From CAVVSD01 sp963837655 (GTDB lineage Bacteria > Actinomycetota > Thermoleophilia > Solirubrobacterales > Solirubrobacteraceae): a DNA stretch of 64,000 nucleotides. The notes beneath the pieces were generated by a model. The model saw only the letters and a list, made by a program, of their open reading frames with translations. It had not been told where the DNA came from and made no database searches. Shown here piece after piece: positions 49,028-57,462 of the stretch. The translations under genes and the position numbers were made by a program. The stretch is from contig CAWIOK010000014.1 in NCBI GenBank assembly GCA_963837655.1, positions 124,001 through 188,000 of the forward strand, in the 5' to 3' direction. Numbering within the stretch: position 1 is the first letter of the stretch; the number at the start of each line of letters is the position of its first letter.

Positions 49028-50123
49028 CTAGGTCCCAGTCGCCTCGAGGTACCGAGTGGGTACCAGCTCGCCGCGGGCGGCGCGGATCTCGTCCTCCGCG
49101 GACCGCCGCTCGGTGTCGCTCAGGTCGACCAGCACGTGGCCGTAGGTGTCGAGCGACATGGACGGCGCGTGACCCAGCCACTGGGCCACCTCGACGACGC
49201 TGCGGCCCTCGTGCAGCCAGAGGCTCGCGGCCGAGTGCCGTAGGTCGTAGGGCCTGATCGTCGTCGGCAGCCCGACGGCGGTCAGCGCCGGCCGGAACAC
49301 CCGGTTGCGCCAGTTGTTCCAGTCGTCCTTGCGCCACTCCTCGCCGTCCGGCGCGAGGGAACACGAGCGCGTCGTCGGTCTGCGGTGCGCTGAGCAGCCT
49401 CCAGGCCACGAGGTCGGACCGGACCGGGGCCATGAGCCGTGCGGCGCGGACACGTCGTGTCCGCGTCTTCGTGGCGTGGAACCGGATCGAGCGGTCGCCG
49501 ACGTCGCTCCACCGCAGTCGCAGCGCCTCCGCCGGGCGCGGACCGACGTACGCCAGGACCGAGACGAGCGCCGCGTCGCGCGGTCCCATCTGCGCCCGCA
49601 GCGCCTCGACCGAGGCCGGCGAGAGCGGCCGCACCTCGCGCTCGCGGCGCTGCGGTGGCTTGCGGACGCTGCGGACCGGGTTGGCGGGAATGCGACCCCA
49701 CTCCACCGCCCGCTGCATCACGGAGCCGAGCAGCACGATCGCTCGATGCCGCGTCGCCGGCCCGACGCCGTCGCGCACCAGGTCGCTGGCGAAGCGCTGG
49801 CACACCGGGAGGGTGAGCTCGCGGAGCGGGACGCCGCCGACGCGAGGCAGGACGTGCTTGTCCCAGGTGCCGGCGTAGCTCTGCAGCGTGCTCGGCGCGA
49901 GGTTCGGCTCGGCCCAGTCGGGCCACCATTCCTCGCGAGCGAAGTCGGCGAGCAGCATCTTGCCGCCGTCGAACGAGGCGATCTCCCCCATGCGCCTGCG
50001 TCTGCGCATCTCGGCGTCGAACGCCTCAGCGTCGCGCTTGCGACCGACGATGCGCGACCGGTTCCGGCCCGCTTCTCGCCATCGCACTCGCCACTCGCCA
50101 CTGGCGGTCTTCTCGATGCTCAT
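49028..50123 (-). CDS. int: Tyrosine recombinase/integrase, one frameshift
   Basis: Phage-type integrase of about 364 residues repaired. It has an arm-binding N-terminus (GEWRVRWREAGRNRSRIVGR), a core-binding SAM-like domain (APSTLQSYAGTWDKHVLPRV) and the catalytic domain: first arginine in AYVGPRPAEALRLRW, RPYDLRHSAASLWLHEG, and LGHAPSMSLDTYGHV with the nucleophile tyrosine. One extra C near 49360 breaks the frame between DALVFP and APDGEEWRKD. Its stop lies 12 bases from the tRNA end, the usual place for a tRNA-integrating element. AAGGAGG precedes the ATG at 50123. Confidence 0.85.
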
Positions 50124-50235
50124 GGCATGCGGCCTCCTTGGTCGGGTCGCGCGATCGTACGTCCGCGCGGCCGCGATGCGGGCGTCATTTCACAAAGAGG
50201 CGGTGCATCGGCCCGACGGTGGACCGCAGGTCGGC

Positions 50236-50578
50236 TCAGGCAGCCGCGTCGTCGGGCTTCAGCAGCGGACGCAGACCCTCGGCGGCGCCTCGCGCAGAGG
50301 TCGCACGAGCCGGCGGGCCGATGTCGTGCAGCGACGGCTGCACGCGGGCCGTGGCGAGGTAGGCGCTCAGGTCTCCGAGGTCGATGCGGATGCGCCCGGC
50401 GACCTTGTAGGCGGGCAGCTCGCCGCGCAGGATCAGCCCGCGGACGGCCTTCGTCGAGAGTCCGAGTCGGGCTGCGACGCAGCCGGACGTCGAGGAGCGA
50501 CGCCGCGCCCGGCGTGGGAGGCTCGCCGGGCGCGTTCGATCCCCGGCTGAGGGGGTCCGGATGATCGATGTCGCTCAC
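50236..50578 (-). CDS. Excisionase-like helix-turn-helix protein, one frameshift
   Basis: Small protein of about 114 residues if repaired. After a proline-rich start (GTG 50578) it reads SLLDVR, then in another frame VAARLGLSTKAVRGLILRGE, LPAYKVAGRIRIDLGDLSAY and LATARVQPSLHDIGPPARAT. That is the winged MerR-like HTH_17 domain of excisionases, which bend DNA and steer integrase toward excision. One extra base near 50485 breaks it. It lies 112 bases upstream of int in the same direction. Confidence 0.75.
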
Positions 50579-50840
50579 GACGGTTCAGCGGGGCGCGGGC
50601 GCAATGCCCGCGAGGTGAGTCGGGGCCATCGCCTTCGTCGCCTCGATGACCCAACCCGGCTCCGAGCATCGCGGCAAGGGAAGCTCACACCACGGAGCGC
50701 CTGCCAGGTCACGGCCAGCGCCGAGGAGCGCACTGCGGCCAGTCGGCCTCGGGCCGAAGACGCGCTCGAGTCACCGAGGGGGGAATCGCGGCTGGCGGCG
50801 ATGCTGACGCTCGCGTCGTTCAGCGGCCGTGGCGGACGGC

Positions 50841-50895
50841 TGTCGGCGCCGCCTGAATACTCACCCCCGCGCGCCGGTTGAATTTTCACCCCCCT
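50841..50895 (+). repeat. IS21 left end with two terminal repeat units
   Basis: TGTC followed by two units, TGAATACTCACCCC (50854-50867) and TTGAATTTTCACCCCCC (50879-50895), 25 bases apart, complementary to the units at the right end. Confidence 0.8.
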
Positions 50896-50965
50896 GACGC
50901 GGTCGGCGCGTGGTGTCCGGGGTCGGGTTGAGCCTGGCTTGCGTGGGCGAGTCAGGAGGAGGTCG

Positions 50966-52189
50966 TTGGTCGACGTGGAGCAGTGGGCGGAGATCCGGCG
51001 GATGCATTTCGTGCTCGGGCTCTCGATCAAGGAGATCGTTCGCCGGACGGGCCGCGATCGCAACACAGTCCGGCGAGCGTTGCGCTCGACGAACGCACCG
51101 AAGTATTCGCGGCCGGTGGCGCCGTCGAAGCTGGAGCCGTTCAAGGACGAGATCCACCGGCAGCTCAAGGCCAACCCGAAGATCACGGCGCAGCGGATCC
51201 GCGAGCTGATCGCGCCGTTGGGCTTTGAGGGTGGCAAGACGATCGTCGACGCGTATGTCCGCGAGATGCGGCCGTTGTTCGATCCGCCGCGGACCTTTCA
51301 GCGCACGATCTATCGGCCGGGCGAGATCTGCCAGTTCGACGTCTGGCAGCCGAAGGAAGAGGTCCCCGTCGGGGATGGCCAGACGCGGCCGGGGTGGGTC
51401 GTCGTCGCGTGCTTGGGCTACTCGCCCGCCGGCGCGGGCGCGCTGGTGTTCTCCAAGGAGATCCCGGACTTGTTGTTCGGGATCAAGCGCTGCTTGTGGA
51501 GCCTGGGGGCGCTGCCGCAGACGCTGGTCTGGGATCGCCAGTCCGGCCTGCACGCCGGCGGCGGGCGCCCGACGGAGGCGTTCGCCGGGTTCTGCGGGCA
51601 GTTGAAGGTCGGCTGGTATTTCTGCGAGCGCGGCGACCCGGAAGCCAAGGGTTGCGTCGAGCGCCTGCAGGACTTCATGGAGCGCAGCTTCGAGCCCGGC
51701 CGGCGGTTCGCGAACGAGCTCGACTTCCAGCTGCAGCTCGACACCTGGTTCAGCGAACGGGCGAACCCGCGGATGCACAAGACGCTGCGGGCGCGCCCGA
51801 GCGAGCGGCTGGCCGAGGAGGTCAAGGTGATGGCGCCGCTGCCCGTTCCGGCGCCGGACACGGACCGGCGGTGGGTGACGCGGGTCGCGCCGGACCCTTA
51901 CCTGCGCTTCGACACCAACGACTACTCGCTGAACCCGGCCCTGGTCGGCCAGCGCGTCGAGATCCGCGCCAGCGAGCGCGAGGTCCTGGCGGTCGCCCTG
52001 GACACCGGCGAGATCGCTTGCCGGCACGCGCGCGTGTTCGCCAAGCACCGCACGATCACTGCGCTCGAGCACGCACGCACGCTGAAGACCCAGCGCCAGG
52101 AGCGCAGGGACCGCGGCGCCGGGGCCGGTTCCGCGGAACCGCAAGTCGAGGTCCGGTCGCTGGCGACCTACGACGCGCTGATCGCATGA
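50966..52189 (+). CDS. istA: IS21 transposase
   Basis: A 407-residue DDE transposase. N-terminal helix-turn-helix (LGLSIKEIVRRTGRDRNTVR), a catalytic core with the first aspartate in CQFDVWQPKEE, the second in LVWDRQSGLHAGGG and the glutamate in KGCVERLQDFMERSF, then a C-terminal beta-barrel (YLRFDTNDYSLNPALVGQRV). I start it at TTG 50966, just after AGGAGGAGG. It overlaps istB by ATGA, the usual IS21 coupling. Confidence 0.92.
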   Translation: MVDVEQWAEIRRMHFVLGLSIKEIVRRTGRDRNTVRRALRSTNAPKYSRPVAPSKLEPFKDEIHRQLKANPKITAQRIRELIAPLGFEGGKTIVDAYVREMRPLFDPPRTFQRTIYRPGEICQFDVWQPKEEVPVGDGQTRPGWVVVACLGYSPAGAGALVFSKEIPDLLFGIKRCLWSLGALPQTLVWDRQSGLHAGGGRPTEAFAGFCGQLKVGWYFCERGDPEAKGCVERLQDFMERSFEPGRRFANELDFQLQLDTWFSERANPRMHKTLRARPSERLAEEVKVMAPLPVPAPDTDRRWVTRVAPDPYLRFDTNDYSLNPALVGQRVEIRASEREVLAVALDTGEIACRHARVFAKHRTITALEHARTLKTQRQERRDRGAGAGSAEPQVEVRSLATYDALIA

Positions 52190-52962
52190 CCCGCCCGGCG
52201 TCCGAGCTCGCGCACCTGTTTCGCGCGCTGAAGGCGCCGGCGGCGGCGCGGGCGCTGCCCAAGCTCGCCGAGCGCGCCCGCCAAGACGACTGGAGCTTCG
52301 AGCAATTCGCCGCGGCGCTGCTCAAGACCGAAGTCGACAGCCGCGACAGCCACGGCGGCCAAGGCCGCATCAAGGCCGCCCGGTTCCCAGCGCGCAAGAC
52401 GCTGGAGGAGTTCGACTTCACCTTCCAAACGAGCCTGCGCCGCGAGACCATCCTGCACCTCGGCCAGCTCGACTTCCTCGCCGGCCGCGAGAACGTCGTC
52501 CTGCTCGGCCCGCCGGGAACCGGGAAAACGCACCTCGCGATCGCCATGGGGATCCGCGCCTGCCTGGCCGGGCACCGCGTCGCGTTCCGCACCGCGACCG
52601 AATGGGTCGCGCTGCTCGCCGACGCCCAGCGCCAAGGGGGCCTGGATGACGAGCTCGCGCGGCTGCAGCGGATCCCGCTGCTGATCGTCGACGAAGTCGG
52701 CTACATCCCGTTCGACCCGCAGGCCGCGAACCTGATGTTCATGCTCGTCTCGCGCCGCTACGAGCGCGCCTCGATGATCGTCACCTCCAACAAGCCCTTC
52801 AGCGCTTGGGGCGAGATCTTCGGCGACGACGTCGTCGCCGCCGCGATGATCGACCGGCTCGTTCACCACGCCGAGATCCTCGCCCTCAAAGGCGACAGCT
52901 ACCGCCTCAAAGACCGCGACCTCGCCCGACCGCCCGCCGCCCGAAGCGCCGAAACGGCCTGA
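52186..52962 (+). CDS. istB: IS21 transposition helper ATPase
   Basis: A 258-residue AAA+ helper related to DnaC. Walker A is VLLGPPGTGKTHLAIAMGIR, Walker B is IPLLIVDEVGYIPFDPQAAN, sensor 1 is SMIVTSNKPFSAWGEIFGDD and the arginine finger region is DRLVHHAEILALKGDSYRLK. It assembles on target DNA and stimulates IstA. Confidence 0.93.
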   Translation: MTRPASELAHLFRALKAPAAARALPKLAERARQDDWSFEQFAAALLKTEVDSRDSHGGQGRIKAARFPARKTLEEFDFTFQTSLRRETILHLGQLDFLAGRENVVLLGPPGTGKTHLAIAMGIRACLAGHRVAFRTATEWVALLADAQRQGGLDDELARLQRIPLLIVDEVGYIPFDPQAANLMFMLVSRRYERASMIVTSNKPFSAWGEIFGDDVVAAAMIDRLVHHAEILALKGDSYRLKDRDLARPPAARSAETA

Positions 52963-53128
52963 CCGATCCGTCGCGCACCTCGCCCACAAGCCCGCAGTTC
53001 GCCTCTACGCGCCCGCGCCGCAGCGCCAACGCGTCCGAAACCTCGTCAAACGGCACTCTCTCGCGCTACGGGCCAAGTCCCGGGCCAGCTGACGCCGGCC
53101 CGGCGTCCCCCTCAAAAGATCAAGGAGA

Positions 53129-53181
53129 GGGGGTGCATTTTCGACCGGCGCAAAGGGGTGCATTTTCAAGCGGCCTTGACA
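53129..53181 (-). repeat. IS21 right end with two terminal repeat units
   Basis: GGGGGTGCATTTTCGA (53129-53144) and AAGGGGTGCATTTTCAA (53153-53169), then CCTTGACA at the tip. They pair with the left-end units in inverted orientation. Confidence 0.8.
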
Positions 53182-53255
53182 ACGGCCCGGGCGCCGTGCA
53201 GGCGCTCGCTATCCCTCTCGCGACCCGTTCGTCAGTCGTCATGGGTGGGTGGACG

Positions 53256-53381
53256 CTCTCGTCCCGCACCGGCTGGGGTTCTCGCCCGTTCTCCGATCCC
53301 GACCACCCGCCCACCACTAAAGGGGCGGTCGGGTGGTCGGGATCGGTTCAAGGGCTCGAGGGAGCCGGGGCGGGACGAGAG
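53256..53381. repeat. 126-bp nested inverted repeat
   Basis: Outer arms of 19 bases (53256-53274 CTCTCGTCCCGCACCGGCT and 53363-53381, one mismatch) enclose inner perfect arms of 16 bases (53294-53309 CGATCCCGACCACCCG and 53330-53345), with a further GC-rich pairing around the loop. It folds into one long hairpin. Confidence 0.85.
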
Positions 53382-53802
53382 CGAAAGGGAGGTCGGCAGC
53401 ATGTGCCGAAATCGGCGAACGGAAGAGGTTCAGATACGAGGGGATGTCAACCGAAGCGGGTGATCGTGACCGGGTCAGTGGCTGGAGTAGACTCGCGGTG
53501 ACGGGCGTGATCGAGGGTCAGGGCGCGGGGTGAGGACCCAGACGACGAACTGATTTTCCGGCGATATCGGCTCTGTAGGAACAGCGGTCTTCCGGATGAT
53601 TTCGAGACGTGGCGGTTAAAGGGCAGCCAGCAGCACGCGAGGGCACGCCGATCGCCGCGTGGGGCCACTCGGCCGGCGTCGATGTGTCCGGCGGTGATCG
53701 ACGGGCATCGACCCTTCAGCCGGTACGCGAGGAGGGCTGAGCGACGCCGACGGACGCGAGCGCCGGGCACGCGGGGCGCCTGCAACCGCCAGGCAAAGAC
53801 GA

Positions 53803-53824
53803 CAGCTAGCTCGATAGCTAGCTG
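53803..53824. promoter_or_regulatory. 22-bp perfect palindrome
   Basis: CAGCTAGCT-CGAT-AGCTAGCTG, 9-base arms, 171 bases before the antitoxin-like gene. Symmetry suggests a protein-binding site. Confidence 0.5.
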
Positions 53825-53982
53825 TAAGGGGCGCGCGAGGCACGCGCCTGACGGTTCACCCTGAGCTTCGACGTCCGCACGTTCCGCTTGGACCGCGGGC
53901 GCAAGGCTGTGAGAGATCCACTCGCCACGGCCGCGCCGCGGTGGTCCAACAGGTGTTTAGTTTGGGGTATTTTTAGGTGGAC

Positions 53983-54019
53983 GCACGGTACGTGCATGGG
54001 TACGCTAGGTGGCGTACCC
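53983..54019. promoter_or_regulatory. Two palindromes over the start of the antitoxin-like gene
   Basis: GCACG-GTA-CGTGC (53983-53995) ends at the ATG at 53996, and GGGTACGC-TAGGTG-GCGTACCC (53998-54019) lies in the first codons. Binding here would block both transcription and translation, the pattern of antitoxin autorepression. Confidence 0.5.
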
Positions 54020-54426
54020 GACGCCCCGGGAGCGCCCATACCTCTCCTGTCGGATGACCTCGTGGACGCCTTGGACCTCGAGGCCTATTCGCGACCGATC
54101 GAAGAGATCGCGAGTTACCTCCAGGGGGACCTCGGCCAGCGCATGACTGCGTACCTAGCTGGACTCGGCGACGCCAGCAGATCGGACGATATCCGTCTGA
54201 CGGTCCGAACCCCTCGCCGCGCGATCGACCGGCGACTCCGCGAGGGATACAAGGTCGTCTGGATGATCGAGCAGCTCTACGACGGCAACACGGCGCAAGT
54301 GCCTGGCTCTTCGGAACGAACAGCCGGCTGGACGACCAGCCGCCGATCGAGCGACCTGTCGCGGCCAGAGGGCAGCGAGGACTTCAGGCCCGTCGATGCG
54401 CGCGGCCCGACAGAACGCCAGTATAG
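53996..54426 (+). CDS. Antitoxin Xre/MbcA/ParS-like (DUF2384) protein, frameshifted
   Basis: N-terminal part: LSDDLVDALDLEAYSRPIEE, IASYLQGDLGQRMTAYLAGL, then RTPRRAIDRRLREGYKVVWM and IEQLYDGNTAQ. A frame change near 54297 (two extra bases or one missing) leads to AWLFGTNSRLDDQPPIERPV, which fits the C-terminal toxin-binding domain of MbcA/ParS-type antitoxins, where the text is W-L-x-x-x-N-x-x-L-x-x-x-x-P. Cognate toxins carry a RES domain; I found none adjacent. It may be an orphan antitoxin or regulator. Two palindromes cover the start. Confidence in family is moderate. Confidence 0.5.
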
Positions 54427-54797
54427 GCGGGTGAGGGTAACGGACGGCCCGTCTGGCGGGTCGGGCACGCACACGCGCCGCTCGACTACAACACGCGCGA
54501 GACGCATACAACCACCGTCGACGCCCATCGCGCTCCGTATCGTCCTACTGCTGACCCGAGAGGGGGAGACGGAATGGGAGTGGTGGTGGCATGACTACCG
54601 AACGGAGCTGCCGCGGTCGCAGCGCTTGGTCGGCGCCCATGGGTCCGATCGCCGGCCGAGAGCTACCCGGACGGTCGCAGCGGCCTGGCGGCGTCGGGAA
54701 CGTTCTGGTCGGGGCGCGGCGCGAGTAGATCTGCCTGCCGAAGATCTGGACCTGAGATGCCGTCACGCCCGGGCCTGGAGCAGCGCCACGCGGGCGC
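54427..54797. other. Gap with no recognisable gene
   Basis: About 370 bases with long but featureless open frames on both strands and no codon bias I trust. It may hold decayed sequence from whatever followed the antitoxin-like gene, possibly its lost toxin partner. Confidence 0.4.
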
Positions 54798-55070
54798 TTG
54801 CTGGATGAGCATGAGCTCAGCATCGAGCTGCGAGACCACCACCCGGGCTGGCGCGCGGTCGCGCCGACGATCGCCACGGACGCCTACGAGAACGAAGACA
54901 TCGGCGTCATCGTCTTCCGGTCCTCGAGAGACGGCGGCACCTGCTTCGCCCTCCTCGAGGGCAAGGCCGCCCTCGCACCGATCGCGCCTCCGGTGCCGCT
55001 CATCGACCCCGCTCCCGCGCCCCTCCTCGAGGTCTGTGAGGCGTGGGGGCTCGCGATCGCTTCGCCGTGA
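54798..55070 (+). CDS. Hypothetical protein, possibly an N-terminally truncated remnant
   Basis: A 90-residue reading frame with strong G/C third-position bias: ELRDHHPGWRAVAPTIATDA, YENEDIGVIVFRSSRDGGTC and PAPAPLLEVCEAWGLAIASP. The only in-frame start is TTG 54798 without a ribosome binding site, so the true N-terminus may be lost. I do not recognise the family. It points toward the end of the convergent cargo operon. Confidence 0.4.
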   Translation: MLDEHELSIELRDHHPGWRAVAPTIATDAYENEDIGVIVFRSSRDGGTCFALLEGKAALAPIAPPVPLIDPAPAPLLEVCEAWGLAIASP

Positions 55071-55217
55071 CAGACGCGGCGGCATCGCGATCTCGCGGAG
55101 CCGCGTATGGACTTCGATGTCGCGCGTCGAAGCTTTCCAACAGACGGCCCTGGTCCTGATCGGGTTGCTCAACGCGTGGAATTCAACTCACCACAGAATG
55201 GGCGAGTGGCGAGCTCG

Positions 55218-56111
55218 TCACCTCTCCGGCGAACTGCGGCGGCGGGCGCGGGCGAAGAGGAAGTCCTCGATCTCGTCGTTGGTCGGGTCGCGGCCGAGTC
55301 GTCTGTGCACTTCGGCTTTGATGCGCAGGAACTCCGGGCCGGGCCGTGGCGGGTTAGGTCGGTTGGGCTCGCTGTGCCCGTAGCGAGCGAAGTTCTCACG
55401 GGCTGTGCGCAGGCTGATGCGGCTGGCGCCGCCCGGCAGGTCTGGCTCGCGGAACTGCGCGTTGTCGTCTTCCCACCTGCAGGCCCGGCAGATGGCGTAG
55501 GTGCCGGGCGGCGGATCGCGGAGTGTGAGCTGATCGCAGCATGGACATGCATAGCGAATGCCGTGGCGCGTCGGCTGGCCGGCGAGCTCTTCGATCACGC
55601 CGCGGATCCAGGGCCGAGGCTTGCCCCAGTCGAACTCGAACAGCTCGTGCAGGACCGAGGGCAGTCCCCGTCCAGTCAGCACCCTCTCGGGCGCGTCCGT
55701 CAGGAAGACGACCCACTCACCAAGGGGCCCTTCACATGCGGCGGAGAGGACTCGGCCGTCAGGTATCGAGACCTCGCGGTACGCAAGCGACGATGGCGCC
55801 GCGACTCGACGCACCCCGCCCGGCCTGACCCGGAGAGGGGTCACCCCGCGAACCTCCAGGCCGGCCAGCAGGTTGGCGCGGTCGAGTGTCTCAAGCGCTG
55901 CGCTTGTCAGACGCAAGGCGTGATCGCGGGCAGCCCGCTCATCTCGCCCCGGAGTCAGGACGCTCAGGTGCATCCCATCCTCGTTGCCGCCGGTGACGAC
56001 ACCGATCCGACGATCACTGCGATGCAGCGCCTCGGCCAGCGACCCACGAATCTCTGCAGCGCGGTGCGGGAGGTGCATTTCCACGCAGTACGTGAACCGA
56101 TCGCCTGTCAT
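55218..56111 (-). CDS. CPCC-domain cysteine-rich protein, third gene of the cargo operon
   Basis: A 297-residue protein. Residues 1-100 look like an alpha/beta module (FTYCVEMHLPHRAAEIRGSL, RIGVVTGGNEDGMHLSVLTP), residues 110-185 form a second unknown module (GEWVVFLTDAPERVLTGRGL, LHELFEFDWGKPRPWIRGVI), and residues 190-250 are a cysteine-rich CPCC domain: YACPCCDQLTLRDPPPGTYA, ICRACRWEDDNAQFREPDLP, ISLRTARENFARYGHSEP. The CPCC domain binds metal through CPCC and CxxC and is common in proteins linked to toxins and mobile elements. The start overlaps the stop of the 65-residue gene (ATGA). Function unknown. Confidence 0.75.
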   Translation of the reverse strand: MTGDRFTYCVEMHLPHRAAEIRGSLAEALHRSDRRIGVVTGGNEDGMHLSVLTPGRDERAARDHALRLTSAALETLDRANLLAGLEVRGVTPLRVRPGGVRRVAAPSSLAYREVSIPDGRVLSAACEGPLGEWVVFLTDAPERVLTGRGLPSVLHELFEFDWGKPRPWIRGVIEELAGQPTRHGIRYACPCCDQLTLRDPPPGTYAICRACRWEDDNAQFREPDLPGGASRISLRTARENFARYGHSEPNRPNPPRPGPEFLRIKAEVHRRLGRDPTNDEIEDFLFARARRRSSPER

Positions 56112-56305
56112 CGAGGAGCTCGCAGAGTGTGTTCGCCGGTCGTCACGGTCATGGCGACCCGGCCGAAGAGAAGCGCGTCTGCGACCGGAGTGTGTTGCCC
56201 AGGGGAGCCGGCGCGCCTTGCGAGATTGGCCGGTCGCCTACGCTCTCGATGCGGTTGCTCGTTTCGTAGATCGAGGATCCGCGGCGCGCCGTTTCCTTTG
56301 CTCAT
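56108..56305 (-). CDS. Small basic protein (65 aa), second gene of the cargo operon
   Basis: Reads MSKGNGAPRILDLRNEQPHR, ERRRPANLARRAGSPGQHTP and VADALLFGRVAMTVTTGEHT. It is short, but its ATG overlaps the stop of the 283-residue gene and its stop overlaps the start of the CPCC gene, ATGA at both ends, an arrangement unlikely by chance. The N-terminal half is strongly basic and the C-terminal half could form two strands. I see no known domain. Confidence 0.6.
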   Translation of the reverse strand: MSKGNGAPRILDLRNEQPHRERRRPANLARRAGSPGQHTPVADALLFGRVAMTVTTGEHTLRAPR

Positions 56306-57153
56306 CTCTCGGTTGAGGTCAGCGGCCAGAGCGCCTCGCCAGCAGCTGCGAGCTGTGACGCCTCGATCCCGTTCGGGATTCGGCGATATCTGTGACCCGG
56401 GAGTCGGTCATCCGCAGGGTCGGCGATGCGCCGAAGCCCGCACTCGAGAGCCCATCTGAGATGCAGGAGTTCGTCGTCTGTGAGGTGCTCCCAGCACGCC
56501 GTGAGCTTCTCGGCCGCGGATTCCAGCACGACCGCTCGCAGGTTGCACGGCACGCCGCGCGGCGGCGGCTCGCACAACGCGCTGCGGCAGACATCGACGG
56601 ACCAAAGCAACGCGAGTTGCTGGGGTCTGGCCAGGTCGTGCCACGCGCCCGCTCGGCGGGACGCACGGCGGCTTGGCTCCGGCGCGTAGGCGTCCAGGTG
56701 ATCCGCGAGCGGATAGCGCGGCAGCACCTCCAGCAACAGCTCGGCCTCGGCCTGCTCGAGGTCTCGCGGCGCGACGTCGTGTCGGACTGCGAGGCGAGTG
56801 CCAGCCTCGTCGACTACCCCGAGGACGCAGCGCATCGCTTTGCCGGCAGGCGCCGCCCCAATGATGCGACACAGCGAGTACTCCCGGCACACGCGGTCCA
56901 GCTGACGCGCGCGAACCTCACCGGACCACGGGTCCACACGTCGATTGGCGAACACGATGTTCGCCGCCCAGTCCTCACTGGCTTGAGGATCGAGCTTCTC
57001 CCACGCCCGGCGCAGTTGCACGTAGTCGTCGGTGCCGACCGCCGCGTCGGCGGCCTCAAGTGCTGCCGCGGACGCCGGATACGCCTGCCGCCAAGCGTTG
57101 TTGAGGATGCTCCCCTCAGTCGGCGGGGAGGTGCCGTCGGGGCCGGCGCTCAC
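56302..57153 (-). CDS. Hypothetical protein (283 aa), first certain gene of the cargo operon
   Basis: A soluble, mostly helical protein starting at GTG 57153. Segments include LRRAWEKLDPQASEDWAANI, VFANRRVDPWSGEVRARQLD, MRCVLGVVDEAGTRLAVRHD and LLHLRWALECGLRRIADPAD. Its mix of tryptophan-rich helices and cysteines does not match a family I know. It is followed by the small basic protein and the CPCC protein in one coupled transcript. Nothing in it identifies an enzyme. Confidence 0.7.
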   Translation of the reverse strand: MSAGPDGTSPPTEGSILNNAWRQAYPASAAALEAADAAVGTDDYVQLRRAWEKLDPQASEDWAANIVFANRRVDPWSGEVRARQLDRVCREYSLCRIIGAAPAGKAMRCVLGVVDEAGTRLAVRHDVAPRDLEQAEAELLLEVLPRYPLADHLDAYAPEPSRRASRRAGAWHDLARPQQLALLWSVDVCRSALCEPPPRGVPCNLRAVVLESAAEKLTACWEHLTDDELLHLRWALECGLRRIADPADDRLPGHRYRRIPNGIEASQLAAAGEALWPLTSTER

Positions 57154-57437
57154 GCCGCGCCGCGGCGACCGCCTGTCTCGAAATCATGCATGCGAGCGAG
57201 CGTACCGAGAGAGCGCGCGCTGTCCGTCGCACGCCCGACAGATGTCCGACCGACCGGAGCTGATTCGAGCAGCATCGGCGGACAGCACCGGCCCAGTTTC
57301 GTCACACGACAGGCGTGCCGCCGGAGGTACTGGATAGGTACATCGGCGGCAGATCGGGCGACTTCGTTCGGCCAACGCAAGATCGACAGATCAAACGGAT
57401 TTCCAGGCAGAACAGGGAGGCGCGTGGTGTCACGCAC
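57150..57437 (-). CDS. Possible further operon gene (up to 95 aa)
   Basis: An open frame that ends in GTGA overlapping the start of the 283-residue gene. It reads LPVLPGNPFDLSILRWPNEV and RHACRVTKLGRCCPPMLLES. The start is uncertain and codon bias is weak, so it may be chance; the overlap is the only positive sign. It begins close to attR. Confidence 0.25.
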   Translation of the reverse strand: MRDTTRLPVLPGNPFDLSILRWPNEVARSAADVPIQYLRRHACRVTKLGRCCPPMLLESAPVGRTSVGRATDSARSLGTLARMHDFETGGRRGAA

Positions 57438-57462
57438 CTCCCCGTTTCCGCCCCTGGACGCC

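Larger units (their letters stand above)
50841..53181 (+). mobile_element. IS21-family insertion sequence, complete
   Basis: A 2341-bp element with istA and istB, ends beginning TGTC and finishing GACA, multiple terminal repeats of the CACCCC type and a 5-bp target duplication ACGGC (50836-50840 and 53182-53186). It inserted into the island near the excisionase gene. Both genes are intact, so it may still be active. Confidence 0.9.
53182..53982. other. Non-coding stretch rich in inverted repeats
   Basis: No reading frame here has convincing codon bias or protein similarity. The strip carries the large hairpin at 53256-53381 and the palindrome at 53803-53824, and leads into the regulated gene at 53996. 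It is the most structured DNA of the island and a candidate for an origin, transfer site or structured RNA. Confidence 0.5.
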
